From NCBI GenBank assembly GCA_040878035.1, contig JBBDMX010000100.1, forward strand, positions 1-64,000: 64,000 bases of DNA, read 5' to 3'. Position 1 is the stretch's first letter; the number at the start of each line of letters is the position of its first letter. Below the pieces are notes generated by a model. The model was not told the origin of the DNA. It saw only the letters and a program-made list of their open reading frames with translations, and made no database searches. The stretch comes from JBBDMX01 sp040878035. GTDB lineage: Bacteria > Planctomycetota > Phycisphaerae > Phycisphaerales > Phycisphaeraceae. Position numbers and translations under genes: made by a program. Shown one piece after another: positions 39,499-49,282 of the stretch.

Positions 39499-41403
39499 GT
39501 GCTCAATCGGCCCACTCTTACGCGGATCCTATCTCTGCTTGTCACGCTGACCTGGTGGTGTATTGCCGCGCCGGCGCCGGCGTCGCCGCAGGACATGGTC
39601 ACCTACGTCGGCGGGCCGCGCGGCCAGCACTTCGTCGCCGTGACGCAACTGTCCGACGGCACGATCCTGGTCGGCGGCGGATCGGACAACCTGGACTGGG
39701 TGCCTGCCGATGTGCCGCGCGTCGTCCTGGATGGCAGCGCCGTGAGCAGCGCCCGCACCGGGCAGGTCGGCTTCCTGGCGCAGTTTTCGGCGGACATGCA
39801 GAAGCTCCTGCGCGTGGTCTATCTGCCCGTGGACGTGGCGGTGGACATCCGCGCCATCCGCACCACCAACGTCCCGGGCCAGCCCACCGGCGACATGTAC
39901 ATCGCGGGGCCGCGCGTCAACGGCGACCCGGAGAAAGACGGCGGCGCCACGGGCTACTTCATCGCCCGGCTCAACGGCAACTTCGTGGATCGCGCCCCCA
40001 CTGCGCTGGAATGGGTGCGCAACGTCGCGGCGGTGGGAACCTATGTCGTCAGCCCGGCCTGGGATGTGACCTCCGACGGCCGCGTCTACTTCGCCGCCGG
40101 CGAACCCTTCAGCAAAAGCTGGGGCGCCATCTATCGCATCAACGCCCAGAACGCCTACGACCCGGTCGAGCACTGGCGATTTCACTTGACGGGCACAGGT
40201 GCGTGGTATGGCACGCCGGCATCGAGTCGCAGCGACGTGAAATACAGCGCCATCTCGCTACGGTTGAGCGACCGTGGCTCGTTGCGTTCCTGGACGCGCG
40301 AGGATTACATCCTGCGCACACCCGATGGCAACGGCGGTGAGAAACAGGGTCTCTGGCCGCTGGACCTGTTTTTCGCCGGGCCATTTAATGCCGAGAAACC
40401 CGATGAGTCGCCGGGCGGCGCAGGCTACACGGGCTATGCGCTGGGGCCCGCCGGGACGGCGGAGGTCGGCGCCCTGGTGGTCGATCGCCGCAACAATCAT
40501 CTGTACTTTGGCCTGAGCGTGCAGTCACGGCTGCCCGACGGGCGCTTCGACGTTGAGCCGGCAGTAGTGGCCATGACCGGGCAGGGCCGGCTCAAATGGT
40601 GGAGCCGGCTGTACACCGAAACGCCGGAGAATTCGCGGGCGCATCAGTTCGTCGATGCCCTGGCGATCGACTACGCCCGCCCGGCCGACGACGGCGCGCT
40701 GGTCGTGGCGGCACGCACGCTGGGCAAGGAAAAGCACAACCTCTGGGGTGGCGACCAGGTCAAGGCGCCCGGCGCTCCGCCGCGAACTGTGCAGAGCGGA
40801 TTCGACGGACAGGCCGATAATTTCTTCATTTCCTGGCTGGGACGACTGGCGACCGAGTCGGGCGCCCTGCTCAACGCCACCTACGTTGGCGAATACGCTG
40901 CCACCATGCGCATCACCGGTCCAACCAATCTGTACCAGGATCCCAATCTCGATGCCTGGCTGGATCACGACAAGGGATTGGCGGACCTGGCCGAGACGCG
41001 GTTGGGCTCGAACCTGGCGGTCGATGCCCAGGGGCGGATCTATGTGCTGGGCCGGGGCCGGCGCGTGGTGACCACCGCCAATGCATTTCAGAAGATGCTC
41101 AAGCCCGAGCAGGGGCTGTCAGTATGGTGCCGCTTTGTGCGTGTTTATCCGGCGGATTTTTCCACCTTCACCTACAGCTCGATTCTCACCGGCGAGTGGA
41201 ACAAGAACGACGGCCGGGGCGGCGATAACACCGCCATCACCGGCGTGATCCCTGTCCCAGGCGGCTTGATCGCTGTGGGCCAGCACCTGGTGGACCGCGA
41301 CCGCATCCTCATCGGCAACGCGATCCCGACCCGCAACGTGCCGCCCTGGGGCCGCACGGAGCCGGCGGGCCAGGAGGCGATCGTGGCGAAGCTGAATTTC
41401 TGA
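39499..41403 (+). CDS. Exported beta-propeller-like protein of unknown function
   Basis: This 634-residue protein has a signal peptide (ILSLLVTLTWWCIAAPAPAS). Repeating motifs such as HFVAVTQLSDGTILVGGGSD, DMYIAGPRVNGD, LVVDRRNNHLYFGLSV and DAQGRIYVLGRGRRVVTTAN resemble beta-propeller or SBBP-type blades (the TANAFQ segment is typical of SBBP). No catalytic pattern was recognised. The start is a GTG with agcgagg nearby. It is preceded by an inverted repeat and stands alone. Confidence 0.65.
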   Translation: MLNRPTLTRILSLLVTLTWWCIAAPAPASPQDMVTYVGGPRGQHFVAVTQLSDGTILVGGGSDNLDWVPADVPRVVLDGSAVSSARTGQVGFLAQFSADMQKLLRVVYLPVDVAVDIRAIRTTNVPGQPTGDMYIAGPRVNGDPEKDGGATGYFIARLNGNFVDRAPTALEWVRNVAAVGTYVVSPAWDVTSDGRVYFAAGEPFSKSWGAIYRINAQNAYDPVEHWRFHLTGTGAWYGTPASSRSDVKYSAISLRLSDRGSLRSWTREDYILRTPDGNGGEKQGLWPLDLFFAGPFNAEKPDESPGGAGYTGYALGPAGTAEVGALVVDRRNNHLYFGLSVQSRLPDGRFDVEPAVVAMTGQGRLKWWSRLYTETPENSRAHQFVDALAIDYARPADDGALVVAARTLGKEKHNLWGGDQVKAPGAPPRTVQSGFDGQADNFFISWLGRLATESGALLNATYVGEYAATMRITGPTNLYQDPNLDAWLDHDKGLADLAETRLGSNLAVDAQGRIYVLGRGRRVVTTANAFQKMLKPEQGLSVWCRFVRVYPADFSTFTYSSILTGEWNKNDGRGGDNTAITGVIPVPGGLIAVGQHLVDRDRILIGNAIPTRNVPPWGRTEPAGQEAIVAKLNF

Positions 41404-41422
41404 TTTCTGATTTGTGAACACA

Positions 41423-41510
41423 AAGCCCGGCCATGAGAGTCTTCGAGCTTGGCCGGGATAGGCCGGATGAATCCCCGGTAAGCCCCGCGGATGGGGCATG
41501 CCGGGGCTTG
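41423..41510. repeat. Type-B plus type-A REP pair
   Basis: Type B aagcccggccatgagagtct and tcgagcttggccggga (41423-41458), then type A aatccccggtaagccccgcg and gatggggcatgccggggctt (41471-41510). It lies between convergent genes. Confidence 0.85.
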
Positions 41511-41540
41511 CTCCCAAATTAGAGATTGGAAATCAGAAAT

Positions 41541-41573
41541 AAAAAACGCGGCGGCTTTTGAGGGCCGCCGCGT
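41541..41573 (-). terminator. Intrinsic terminator of flagellin gene
   Basis: Minus strand: acgcggcggc, 8-base loop, gccgccgcgt, followed by TTTTTTAT. The 10-bp GC stem with a U tract is 80 bases after the flagellin stop. Confidence 0.85.
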
Positions 41574-41654
41574 CGCATCAGTGGTCGGAAGTCCGCCGTC
41601 ACGGACATTCCTGAGTAGCCGGGGACGTAGCCCCGGGTTCGGGCCGATGCGTTT

Positions 41655-43154
41655 TTATCCGAGCAGCTGGAGGACAGCCTGCGGCTGCGAGTTGGCGATG
41701 GACAGAACATTGGTCGCCGCGTTGACCAGGATTTGCGAGCGCGTGAGACTGGCGGTTTCCTGGGCAAAGTCGGTGTCACGGATCGAGCTTTCCGCGGCGC
41801 TGGTGTTTTCCAGGGCTACGCCCAGGGAGCGAATGGTCGCGCCCACGACGTTCTTCTGGAAGGCGCCGATGCGCCCGCGCAGGCTCGACACGCGGTCAAT
41901 GGCGCCATTGACGATCTTCTGGGCCGTTTCGATGTTGCCGCTGACCAGGTTGTTGGCCTGGCCCGACGCCAGTTGGTCCAGGTAGCCGGTGGTGACGTTG
42001 CCCAGGTTGCGGGTGGCGACGTTGCCGATGCCGATCGACACCTGGTTGGTGATGTCCACGTTGGGACCGAGGTTGAACTTGGCGCCGCCTCCGGTGACGG
42101 AGAAGGCGTTAATGGTGGACAGTGCCTGGGCGCCTGCGGTGGTCAACTCGATGGACAGGTCCAGGAAGTCCGTATTGATGCGTGCCATCTTGCCCTTGGC
42201 GGTGGCGGCGATGCCGTTGATGATGGCGCCGAGGTCCTGGCCCTCGTCACGGATGGCGTTGGTCATGGCGGTGTAGGCGGTGCCGCCGGCGGTCTGCGAG
42301 GCGCCTTCATTGGCGGCCGCCAGTCCGAAGACCGAGCCGGCCTGCCCACCGTTATTGGTGGTCTTGAAGGACACGAAGTTCTCCGACCCGAAGTCGGTGG
42401 ACTTGACCACGATGCCGGTGCCGCTGGACTTGGCGGACACGCCCGTCACGTCCTTGAAGGTGTTGATGCCCGCGGCCACCGCGCTCAAGTTGGTGCCCGA
42501 GCCGAAGGTGAACTGCCGCGAACCCTTAGCGCCGGCGACTTCGAAGGAGAAGTTGGCGGTGGTCGCCGAAAGGTTCAGGGCCGTGCCCCCGGTGGACAGG
42601 AACAAACCGGCGTGCTGCGCCGAGGCGGTCACCACGACCTGCACCGAGCGCGAGCCGTTGTGATCCAGCTTGGCGGCGTTGATCTGGTAGTCCGAGACGG
42701 TCGCCGCCTGGCCGCTGATGGTGAAGTCGTACGTGCCGTTGAGCAGCTTGACGCCCTGGAAGCTGGTCGTCGAGGAGATGCGGTCGATCGTCTGAAGGAT
42801 CGAGTCGATCTGAAGCTGATTGGCTTCACGCTCTTCCTGGGACAGACCGGCCTTGTTGGCGCTTTCGCCTACCAGGCTCTGCACTTCCAACAGCAGCGAG
42901 TTGACTTCCTGCAGGCCGCCTTCAGCGATGTTGGCGACCTGATCGGCGCGTTCGGCGTTGCTGATAGCGGCGCTGATCGACGACTTCTCCGAACGCAGCT
43001 TCTCGCTGGCGATCAGACCGGCGGGGTTATCGGCCCCGCGGTTGATCTGGAGACCCGTGCTCAACCGCTCCAGGGAGTTGTTGAGCGATCGGTTCTGCTG
43101 GCTCAGGACGCGCTGTGCGAGTAAGGATCCGACGTTAGTGTTGATGCGACTCAT
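41655..43154 (-). CDS. fliC: Flagellin
   Basis: This 499-residue filament protein has the conserved N-terminal D0/D1 region (INTNVGSLLAQRVLSQQNRS, LNNSLERLSTGLQINRGADN, PAGLIASEKL) and the C-terminal D0/D1 region (VSSLRGRIGAFQKNVVGATI, ALENTSAAESSIRDTDFAQE, ending QPQAVLQLLG). Residues ~140-400 form a variable surface domain. It would be exported by the flagellar type III system; no other flagellar gene is in the window. GGAGGA precedes the ATG. An intrinsic terminator follows. Confidence 0.97.
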   Translation of the reverse strand: MSRINTNVGSLLAQRVLSQQNRSLNNSLERLSTGLQINRGADNPAGLIASEKLRSEKSSISAAISNAERADQVANIAEGGLQEVNSLLLEVQSLVGESANKAGLSQEEREANQLQIDSILQTIDRISSTTSFQGVKLLNGTYDFTISGQAATVSDYQINAAKLDHNGSRSVQVVVTASAQHAGLFLSTGGTALNLSATTANFSFEVAGAKGSRQFTFGSGTNLSAVAAGINTFKDVTGVSAKSSGTGIVVKSTDFGSENFVSFKTTNNGGQAGSVFGLAAANEGASQTAGGTAYTAMTNAIRDEGQDLGAIINGIAATAKGKMARINTDFLDLSIELTTAGAQALSTINAFSVTGGGAKFNLGPNVDITNQVSIGIGNVATRNLGNVTTGYLDQLASGQANNLVSGNIETAQKIVNGAIDRVSSLRGRIGAFQKNVVGATIRSLGVALENTSAAESSIRDTDFAQETASLTRSQILVNAATNVLSIANSQPQAVLQLLG

Positions 43155-43656
43155 GGAAACAGTCCTCCGTGAACAATGTTGCGGGGTTCACGTCCCGTAA
43201 TGTTGGCATCCATGCCGGTGGGTGATACGTGGCTACTCCAGTCCGATGGTCCGATGCACTTCTATGCGAACAAGGCCTTTGCCGACGAAGCACTGGCATG
43301 CTTCTGCAGGGCTGACGGTTCGTCGGTCGTCACCGCACGCCGCCCGCCTTTCACTTCGCCGTCCGGGCCTTGGTTGTTCCCGGTGTTGGTTGTTCGGTGT
43401 TTGCCTACGGCGCCGAACACTCCGGGAACAATCTTTTCTTATCGGACGACGCGAAGTTACGAGCTGCTTCCCGTTGCAACGGGGATGCCCTGACAATCCT
43501 CACCATCGGCACGACCCCTACGCGCCTTAAGCGCCCTACAGACGGAATAAACGGAATTTCTTCACATAGGAAAAAAAGCAGAAATAAGTTTCCCAGCATT
43601 TCCGACCGCCCAAGTCCCCATACGAAGCGCCGCGGCTCTGCCCGCTCCGGATGGAC
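43155..43656. other. Long leader between rpsD terminator and flagellin
   Basis: About 500 bp without a gene. It contains an inverted repeat ttgttcccgg (43374-43383) / ccgggaacaa (43422-43431) that could form a hairpin in the flagellin leader. A ccgataag on the minus strand (43438-43445) resembles a flagellar sigma-28 -10 element, but no -35 at the right distance was found. Confidence 0.5.
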
Positions 43657-43692
43657 CAAAAAAAAAGCGCACGGACCACAGTCCGTGCGCTT
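43657..43692 (-). terminator. Intrinsic terminator of rpsD
   Basis: Minus strand: aagcgcacggac, loop tgtg, gtccgtgcgctt, followed by nine T in all. A perfect 12-bp stem with U tract, 45 bases after the rpsD stop. Confidence 0.95.
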
Positions 43693-43737
43693 CCTTAGAG
43701 GTTCTGCTCTTGCTTCTGCGCCGCGGCGCCTGCGCGC

Positions 43738-44337
43738 TTAGCGATAGAACTCGACGATCAGGTTCATGTTCACGTCAAACGGCACCTGGTCCGAGGACGG
43801 CACCGAAACGATCTCGGCAGTGAGCGTCGAGGGATCGAACGACAGCCAGGCGGGCACCTGGTGGCCCGGCAGCGATTCGAGGTTCTCGCGCACCAGCTTG
43901 TGCAGGCCCGGTTTGAGCGTGATCTTGTCGCCGGCCTTGAGCTGGCAACTGGCCACGTCGGTCTTGCGCCCATTGAGGTGCACGTGCCCGTGCGACACGA
44001 TCTGCCGGGCGCCCCAGATGGTGCGCGCCCAGCCCAGCCGGCGAATCACGTTGTCCAGTCGCTGCTCGAGAATGCGCAACAGCGCCTCACCGGTGTTGCC
44101 CTTGGCGCGGCCGGCCTCCTCGAGGTACTTGCGGAACTGCCGCTCGAGCACGTTGTAGTGATAGCGCAGCTTCTGCTTCTCGTTGAGGCGCACGCCGTAG
44201 TCGCGCAGGCGCCGCCCGCGGTAGCCGTGCACGCCGTTGGGATTAAGCTGACGTTTGGTCGTGTGCTTGGGGATATCGACGATGGGCACGCCGACACGAC
44301 GGGAAAGCTTGACCTTGGGGCCGGTATAGTTGGCCAT
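43738..44337 (-). CDS. rpsD: 30S ribosomal protein S4
   Basis: This 199-residue protein is S4: MANYTGPKVKLSRRVGVPI, the helix RDYGVRLNEKQKLRYHYNVL, LRILEQRLDNVIRRLGWA and the S4 RNA-binding domain ARQIVSHGHVHLNGRKTDV. It binds 16S rRNA early in 30S assembly. The N-terminal zinc cysteines of some bacterial S4 proteins are absent (zinc-free type). The gene is alone, not in the alpha operon with rpoA, and has its own strong terminator. Confidence 0.97.
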   Translation of the reverse strand: MANYTGPKVKLSRRVGVPIVDIPKHTTKRQLNPNGVHGYRGRRLRDYGVRLNEKQKLRYHYNVLERQFRKYLEEAGRAKGNTGEALLRILEQRLDNVIRRLGWARTIWGARQIVSHGHVHLNGRKTDVASCQLKAGDKITLKPGLHKLVRENLESLPGHQVPAWLSFDPSTLTAEIVSVPSSDQVPFDVNMNLIVEFYR

Positions 44338-44785
44338 GATGCAAATCAACCCCGATTGCTCGGGATCGCTCCAAAAGGCTCGGTCGCGACTGCAACTCCG
44401 CTTGTTAAGGGAACTTCAGGGCAACGGCCCTGCGGAAACAAGCCATACATTAGACTGCAAAGGCGATGATGCGTCAAATTCCGGTCAAGCTCGGGCAAAG
44501 ATCAAAGATGGGCGTCGCCCCGGGTTCGCATCGCGCCGACCCCCCGAGACCCGGGCCGGCGCAGAGACTCTGGCCCGCCTTGGGTACTCACTCGGCCATC
44601 TCCCACACCCCGCCGGTCGCGAAGCCGAACGTGACGCGCACACTCGGTCCCAGCCGCGGGAGCGGCAGGGCTTTCGCAGAATGCTCGAACGCAGACAGTT
44701 CGACTGAGCGTGCCTAGAGTGTCCTTGTTACTCGACATCCTGTGCACAAACAGCGTTCCTATCCTCAAAAACGGAGCTCTCCGCC
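44338..44785. other. Intergenic region with degenerate hairpins
   Basis: About 450 bp between divergent rpsD and the aldehyde dehydrogenase gene. The block at 44525-44585 (cgagacccgggccggcgcag, gactctggcccgcc) is a degenerate copy of the 60203 repeat. The block cccagccgcgggagcggcag (44651-44670) matches one near 36370. No RNA gene was recognised. Confidence 0.55.
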
Positions 44786-46300
44786 ATGACCACGATGACC
44801 GCACCCAAGGCTGTTTCGTCTCTCCCGTCGGGCATCCGCAAGTTCATCGCCAAGCCGAAACAGATGATGATCAACGGGCAATGGCTCGATGCCGCCAGCG
44901 GCGAAACGTTTGACGTGTTTGACCCGGCGACGGGCAACGTCATCGCCAAGGTGGCTGCGGGCGACAAGGCGGACATCGACAAAGCGGTCAAGGCGGCGCG
45001 GCAGGCATTCGACGAAGGCCCCTGGCGACGCCTCACCGCCTCGCAGCGCGGCCGGCTGGTGTGGAAACTGGGCGACCTGATCGAAGAACACCTGGAAGAG
45101 TTGGCCCAACTCGAAAGCCTGGACAACGGCAAACCCCTGGCCGTCGCCCGAGCCGCGGATGTGCCCCTGGCGGTTGACCTGTTCCGCTACATGGCCGGTT
45201 GGGCCACCAAGATCGAGGGCAACACCATTCCCATCAGCGTGCCGTACACGCCCGATGCCCAGTACTTCGCCTACACGCAGCGCGAGCCCGTCGGCGTGGT
45301 CGGGCAGATCATCCCCTGGAACTTCCCGCTCCTGATGGCGGCGTGGAAACTGGGGCCGGCACTGGCGTGCGGCTGCACCATCGTGCTCAAGCCCGCCGAG
45401 CAGACGCCGCTTTCGGCCCTGCGCCTGGGCGAATTGGTCCAGGAAGCGGGCTTCCCCGATGGAGTGGTCAACATCGTCACGGGCTTTGGCGAAACCGCCG
45501 GGGCGGCTCTGGCGGCGCATCCGCAGGTGGACAAAGTCGCCTTCACCGGCTCGACCGAGGTGGGCAAGCTGATCGTCAGGGCGGCCGCCAATGACCTCAA
45601 GAAAGTCTCGCTGGAGCTGGGTGGCAAGAGTCCCAACGTGATCCTGCAGGACGCGGATTTGGAGACGGCGATTCCCGCCGCCGCCAGCGCCATCTTCTTC
45701 AATCATGGCCAGTGCTGCTGCGCCGGCTCGCGTTTGTTTGCCCATAAGAAGGTGTTCGACCAGGTGGTGGAAGGCGTGGCCAAGGAGGCGAAGAAGATTC
45801 GCCTGGGGCGCGGCAGCGATGCGGCCACGGACATGGGGCCGCTGGTGAGCCAGGAGCAGTTGGATCGCGTGTGCGGGTATATGGAGCAGGGGATTGAGGA
45901 AGGCGCCCGTGCGGTGGTGGGGGGCAAGCGCAAGGGTGACAAGGGGTATTTCGTCGAGCCGACGGTGTTCGTGGACACTCGGCCGGGGATGAAGATCGTG
46001 GACGAGGAAATCTTCGGGCCGGTCGTGACCGCGATGCCGTTCAAGGATGAGAGTGAGGTTCTGCCGGCGGCGAACAAGACGGTGTACGGGCTGGCCGCGG
46101 CGGTGTGGACGAAGGACGTCGCCAAGGCGCACAAGGTGGCGTCCCAGCTTCGTGCCGGCACCGTGTGGGTCAACTGCTACAACATCTTCGACGCGGCGCT
46201 GCCCTTTGGCGGGTACAAGCAATCCGGCTGGGGCCGGGAAATGGGCCACGAAGTGCTGCACCACTACACCGAGTGCAAAGCGGTGTGCGTGAAGCTCTGA
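44786..46300 (+). CDS. NAD(P)-dependent aldehyde dehydrogenase
   Basis: This 504-residue enzyme oxidises an aldehyde to an acid. It has IIPWNFPLLMAAWKLGPALA (cofactor/oxyanion Asn), FTGSTEVGKLI, the general base Glu in LELGGKSPNV, and the catalytic Cys in FFNHGQCCCAGSRLF, where three cysteines are adjacent. The C-terminal PFGGYKQSGWGREMG is typical of betaine-aldehyde and class 1/2 ALDHs. The substrate is not defined. GGAG precedes the ATG; the upstream region holds repeats only. Confidence 0.94.
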   Translation: MTTMTAPKAVSSLPSGIRKFIAKPKQMMINGQWLDAASGETFDVFDPATGNVIAKVAAGDKADIDKAVKAARQAFDEGPWRRLTASQRGRLVWKLGDLIEEHLEELAQLESLDNGKPLAVARAADVPLAVDLFRYMAGWATKIEGNTIPISVPYTPDAQYFAYTQREPVGVVGQIIPWNFPLLMAAWKLGPALACGCTIVLKPAEQTPLSALRLGELVQEAGFPDGVVNIVTGFGETAGAALAAHPQVDKVAFTGSTEVGKLIVRAAANDLKKVSLELGGKSPNVILQDADLETAIPAAASAIFFNHGQCCCAGSRLFAHKKVFDQVVEGVAKEAKKIRLGRGSDAATDMGPLVSQEQLDRVCGYMEQGIEEGARAVVGGKRKGDKGYFVEPTVFVDTRPGMKIVDEEIFGPVVTAMPFKDESEVLPAANKTVYGLAAAVWTKDVAKAHKVASQLRAGTVWVNCYNIFDAALPFGGYKQSGWGREMGHEVLHHYTECKAVCVKL

Positions 46301-46326
46301 AAATCAGCCGCGCGGCTCAAGCGCAA

Positions 46327-47577
46327 TCAAGTCATGCGGAACCGGTAAATCGCTGCCACGCCGTTGCCGGTGGGCATCTGCCCCCGCGGCAGCACCAATA
46401 CGCGGCCGCGGTGGCGGAAGACCATTTCCGCCAGGTCGTCCAGCGCATCGTCCACCGCCGGCGAGCCGATCGGCGCGGCCGCCACCTCTCCGCTGACCGG
46501 ATCGATCTTGCCGCCGATGCGATGGTCGTCCTGGAGCAGGAGGACTTCGACCTGTCCCCCCGCCGCGGCGCGGGCGATTTCGTGCAGCAGGTCGCCGCCC
46601 TGGTGATGCGACCGCGCTTCGCCGTAGCGCGTGTGCAGATCGTCGATCATCCGCTGATAGACCGGTTCGATGGCGCGCATGGCCAGCGCGTGCAGGTCGC
46701 GGTTGTCGATATCCTTGAACGGATCGCGGGCGATGCCGGCTTCCAGGAGCCGCGGGTGATGACTCGACTGGCGGTAGAACGTCTGATACTCGGGCAAGGC
46801 CGCGAGCATGAGCGGCAGGCCCGTCGGCTCGCAGTGCCGCCGCCAGATTGCGTCGTCCACGCGACGGAAGTAGCGGTGAAGCTGGTCCATCTTGGTGTCG
46901 GGCTCGGTGAAGTTGTACTGCGAGCGCCGCGCCTTGGTCACGTGGCCCGGCTGGCCCAGCGCCTGGCCCATGTTGCGCGGCACGTCCGCGTGCAACTCCA
47001 CCGGCACAAGCCCGCGACTGTCAGCTTCGTACAACGCCACCCGCTCGACGCTCAGGCACAACAGATGAAACCGCGCCACGTCCTGCGCCAGGCGAATCAG
47101 CGGCTTGACATGAAAACTGTCGGCCACGATGGCCAGCGATGGCGGCGGCTGGGGCAGGCGGTAGCGGCGCAAAAATCCCTGGGCACAAAACACTGCAAGG
47201 CCGGCACCCTGGTGCCGCCAAAAGTCCTGATCCTTCTCCCAGCCGCGCGGCTCGGACAATATCCCCTCGCGCACGTGCACCTTGTCAAGCTTGCGGCACA
47301 GCGAAGACTCGGCCGACTTAAGCAGCGACTTAAAGGCGATGCGGTGGTGGTCGGCCCCCTTGTCGGTGGCGCCGTCGGTCGGCAGATAAATCGAAACGCA
47401 GGGCCCGTTGTGATGGCCCAGCAATTCCTCGATCGGCGCCCGTGCGGGGTCGGCAATGGCGGCCGCCAGCGGGCCGTTGTGCGCGGCCAGTGGCTGGTTT
47501 CCCGCCCGCGCGGAAGTCCCGGTCCCGGAAACCTTGGAACCCCCCGACATCAATGCACTCGTCACGAGAGTCGTCAT
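46327..47577 (-). CDS. Bacterial archaeo-eukaryotic release factor family (baeRF) protein
   Basis: This 416-residue protein resembles eRF1/Pelota-like bacterial proteins. It has a Ser/Gly-rich start, then PCVSIYLPTDGATDKG, a central RNase-H-like fold (FHLLCLSVERVALYEADSRG), and a C-terminal L7Ae-like domain with VLLLQDDHRIGGKIDP and DLAEMVFRHRGRVLVLP. Such proteins are predicted ribosome-rescue or translation-stress factors; the GGQ loop of true release factors is not seen. GGGAGG precedes the ATG. It converges with the aldehyde dehydrogenase gene. Confidence 0.78.
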   Translation of the reverse strand: MTTLVTSALMSGGSKVSGTGTSARAGNQPLAAHNGPLAAAIADPARAPIEELLGHHNGPCVSIYLPTDGATDKGADHHRIAFKSLLKSAESSLCRKLDKVHVREGILSEPRGWEKDQDFWRHQGAGLAVFCAQGFLRRYRLPQPPPSLAIVADSFHVKPLIRLAQDVARFHLLCLSVERVALYEADSRGLVPVELHADVPRNMGQALGQPGHVTKARRSQYNFTEPDTKMDQLHRYFRRVDDAIWRRHCEPTGLPLMLAALPEYQTFYRQSSHHPRLLEAGIARDPFKDIDNRDLHALAMRAIEPVYQRMIDDLHTRYGEARSHHQGGDLLHEIARAAAGGQVEVLLLQDDHRIGGKIDPVSGEVAAAPIGSPAVDDALDDLAEMVFRHRGRVLVLPRGQMPTGNGVAAIYRFRMT

Positions 47578-47717
47578 AGAACCTCCCTTCGCCAAGGAAC
47601 AATGCCGGCACGCACCGGCTCGTATCTCAGATGTCCCACCAAAACTATCCTAGAACGCACCGAGGCGAGAGTGGTGCGCCACGGCAAGATTCAGGGATTC
47701 CCTGATAGCGAGCACCG

Positions 47718-47801
47718 CTGCCGCTTGCGGCTTCGCGCGAGCGTGCGAAATGCAGAGTGCCACCATTGATCCGGCGCTTGCGCGAAGCCGCAAGCGGCTG
47801 G
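47718..47801. repeat. Inverted repeat 'gccgcttgcggcttcgcgc'
   Basis: ctgccgcttgcggcttcgcgc and gcgcgaagccgcaagcggct pair around a 40-base loop. Cores gccgcaagcggc recur at 13225-13245, 14311-14330 and 34275-34290. Confidence 0.8.
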
Positions 47802-47811
47802 AACAGGGCGA

Positions 47812-49272
47812 TTACATAAAAAACTGCTCGCCCGGCGCGATCGCCTTGGGCAGCGGCTTGCCGCGCAGGTCGTCGGCGTAAATGGCGGTGGTCTGCTTGA
47901 TCTCGATCACCGCGTCGACGCTGCCGTCGGACTTGCGGGGCACCGCCACGCCCGCCGCTTCCAGCCAGCGCGCTGCCCGCGCCGTTTGAATCAACTTGCT
48001 CGTCACCGGCGAATCGAGCACCTCCGGGGCCGGCCCCGGCGCGTTCTTGATTGGGGCAAACTCGTCGTCGCGGTCCGTCTCGTAGATGATCGACGTCTCA
48101 CACAGCGGCAAGGCGTCGAACACGAACGTCTCGAGCTTTACCGCGTTGACCGTCGTGGGCTTGATGGTCTGCTCCGACTCGGGCTCGATGTAAGGCACCT
48201 TCTTCTCGGCGCGATGGAAGGGCAAGGCAAAGCCACCCGCGCGGGTGTTGAGCGATTCGACAAACTCCACGCGCAGGAGGTGAATGGCGATCGACCCGGC
48301 CAGAAAGCGCAGCTCGCCCTTGCCGGTGCGCTGATACGCCAGATCTTCGGGCAGGTCGGAGTATTCGATGACGGTGATGCGGCCATCGACGACGCAGAAG
48401 TTGCCCAGCTTCTCCAGCGGCTCGCGTTTGGGCAGCATCTTGGAGGACATCTGCGCCTGGTCCAGAGCGTGCAGGCCGATGAAGAGCGGATCGAGCACGC
48501 GGACGATGGGGTTGTCCACCTGGGTGTAGCTGATCTGCTCGATGCCGCGTTTCTTCATGTCGGCGATGGTGCCGCTGGTGTACAGGGCCTTGAGCGATCC
48601 GCCGTGGCCGTTGGGCGACAGGGCGATCGCGTCTTTGGCTTCCAGCAGCACCTTGCCGGCGACCATTTCGATGGCGGGCATCATGCCTTGGGGAAAGAGC
48701 ATGACATGTGCCGGCTCGAGGCCGAAGTAGCCCTGCTGCTGGAAGAAAGCGCAGGTGTCGGCGTGGTTGATGGGGCTGGTCATGATGTACCAGGGGATCA
48801 CGACGCCGTGTCGGGCCTGCATGTTCTGGATGTACTCCGCCAGGCAGCCAAAGAGGGGCAGACCGCGGATGGGCGTGGCGGGAAAGCCGCCCTTGGGGCC
48901 GGCCCATCCCAGGCGTGTGCCCTGGCCGCCGGCGACGGTGAAGGCGGCGACCTTGCCCGCGGCGATGAGCTCTTCGCCGTGACGGCGCGCCTGCTCGTAC
49001 CTGGACTTGAGCGCCGCGGTCGGCACGTTGGGGTACCACGGCGCCGGCTCGACGCCGCTGGGCAGCTCGAACTCCGGCTTGTGTTGCACGTGCGTCTGGA
49101 TCAGCCGGTGCAACTCCTGCCAGTCGACGCTGTCGATCTGGTCGAGCAGTTGCCGCCGCTGTTGATCGGTCAACGTCTCCCAGAAGTGCAGGACATGCTC
49201 CTGATTGACATCCAGGAGCCGGGCGTGTGCCTGGTCGTAGCGGCGGGTCACGTCGGTGGCGGGAGTGGTCAT
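47812..49272 (-). CDS. UDPGP-type nucleotidyltransferase (UDP-HexNAc/UDP-glucose pyrophosphorylase)
   Basis: This 486-residue enzyme joins UTP and a sugar 1-phosphate. It has the eukaryotic-type UDPGP fold: FTVAGGQGTRLGWAGPKGGF (nucleotide loop and Lys), YIMTSPINHADTCAFFQQ, FPQGMMPAI, SPNGHGGSLKALYTSG and YTQVDNPIV. The pattern is closest to UDP-N-acetylhexosamine pyrophosphorylases (UAP1/AGX). It would supply UDP-sugar for envelope polysaccharides. This class is rarer in bacteria than GalU/GlmU, though known in planctomycetes and Bacteroidetes. The start MTTPATD follows gagactacc. Confidence 0.88.
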   Translation of the reverse strand: MTTPATDVTRRYDQAHARLLDVNQEHVLHFWETLTDQQRRQLLDQIDSVDWQELHRLIQTHVQHKPEFELPSGVEPAPWYPNVPTAALKSRYEQARRHGEELIAAGKVAAFTVAGGQGTRLGWAGPKGGFPATPIRGLPLFGCLAEYIQNMQARHGVVIPWYIMTSPINHADTCAFFQQQGYFGLEPAHVMLFPQGMMPAIEMVAGKVLLEAKDAIALSPNGHGGSLKALYTSGTIADMKKRGIEQISYTQVDNPIVRVLDPLFIGLHALDQAQMSSKMLPKREPLEKLGNFCVVDGRITVIEYSDLPEDLAYQRTGKGELRFLAGSIAIHLLRVEFVESLNTRAGGFALPFHRAEKKVPYIEPESEQTIKPTTVNAVKLETFVFDALPLCETSIIYETDRDDEFAPIKNAPGPAPEVLDSPVTSKLIQTARAARWLEAAGVAVPRKSDGSVDAVIEIKQTTAIYADDLRGKPLPKAIAPGEQFFM

Positions 49273-49282
49273 GGTAGTCTCG

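Noticed and set aside
43438..43445. Sigma-28 flagellar promoter
   Set aside because: Only a -10-like ccgataag was found; the nearest -35-like taac is about nine instead of fifteen bases away, and the leader would be nearly 290 bases.
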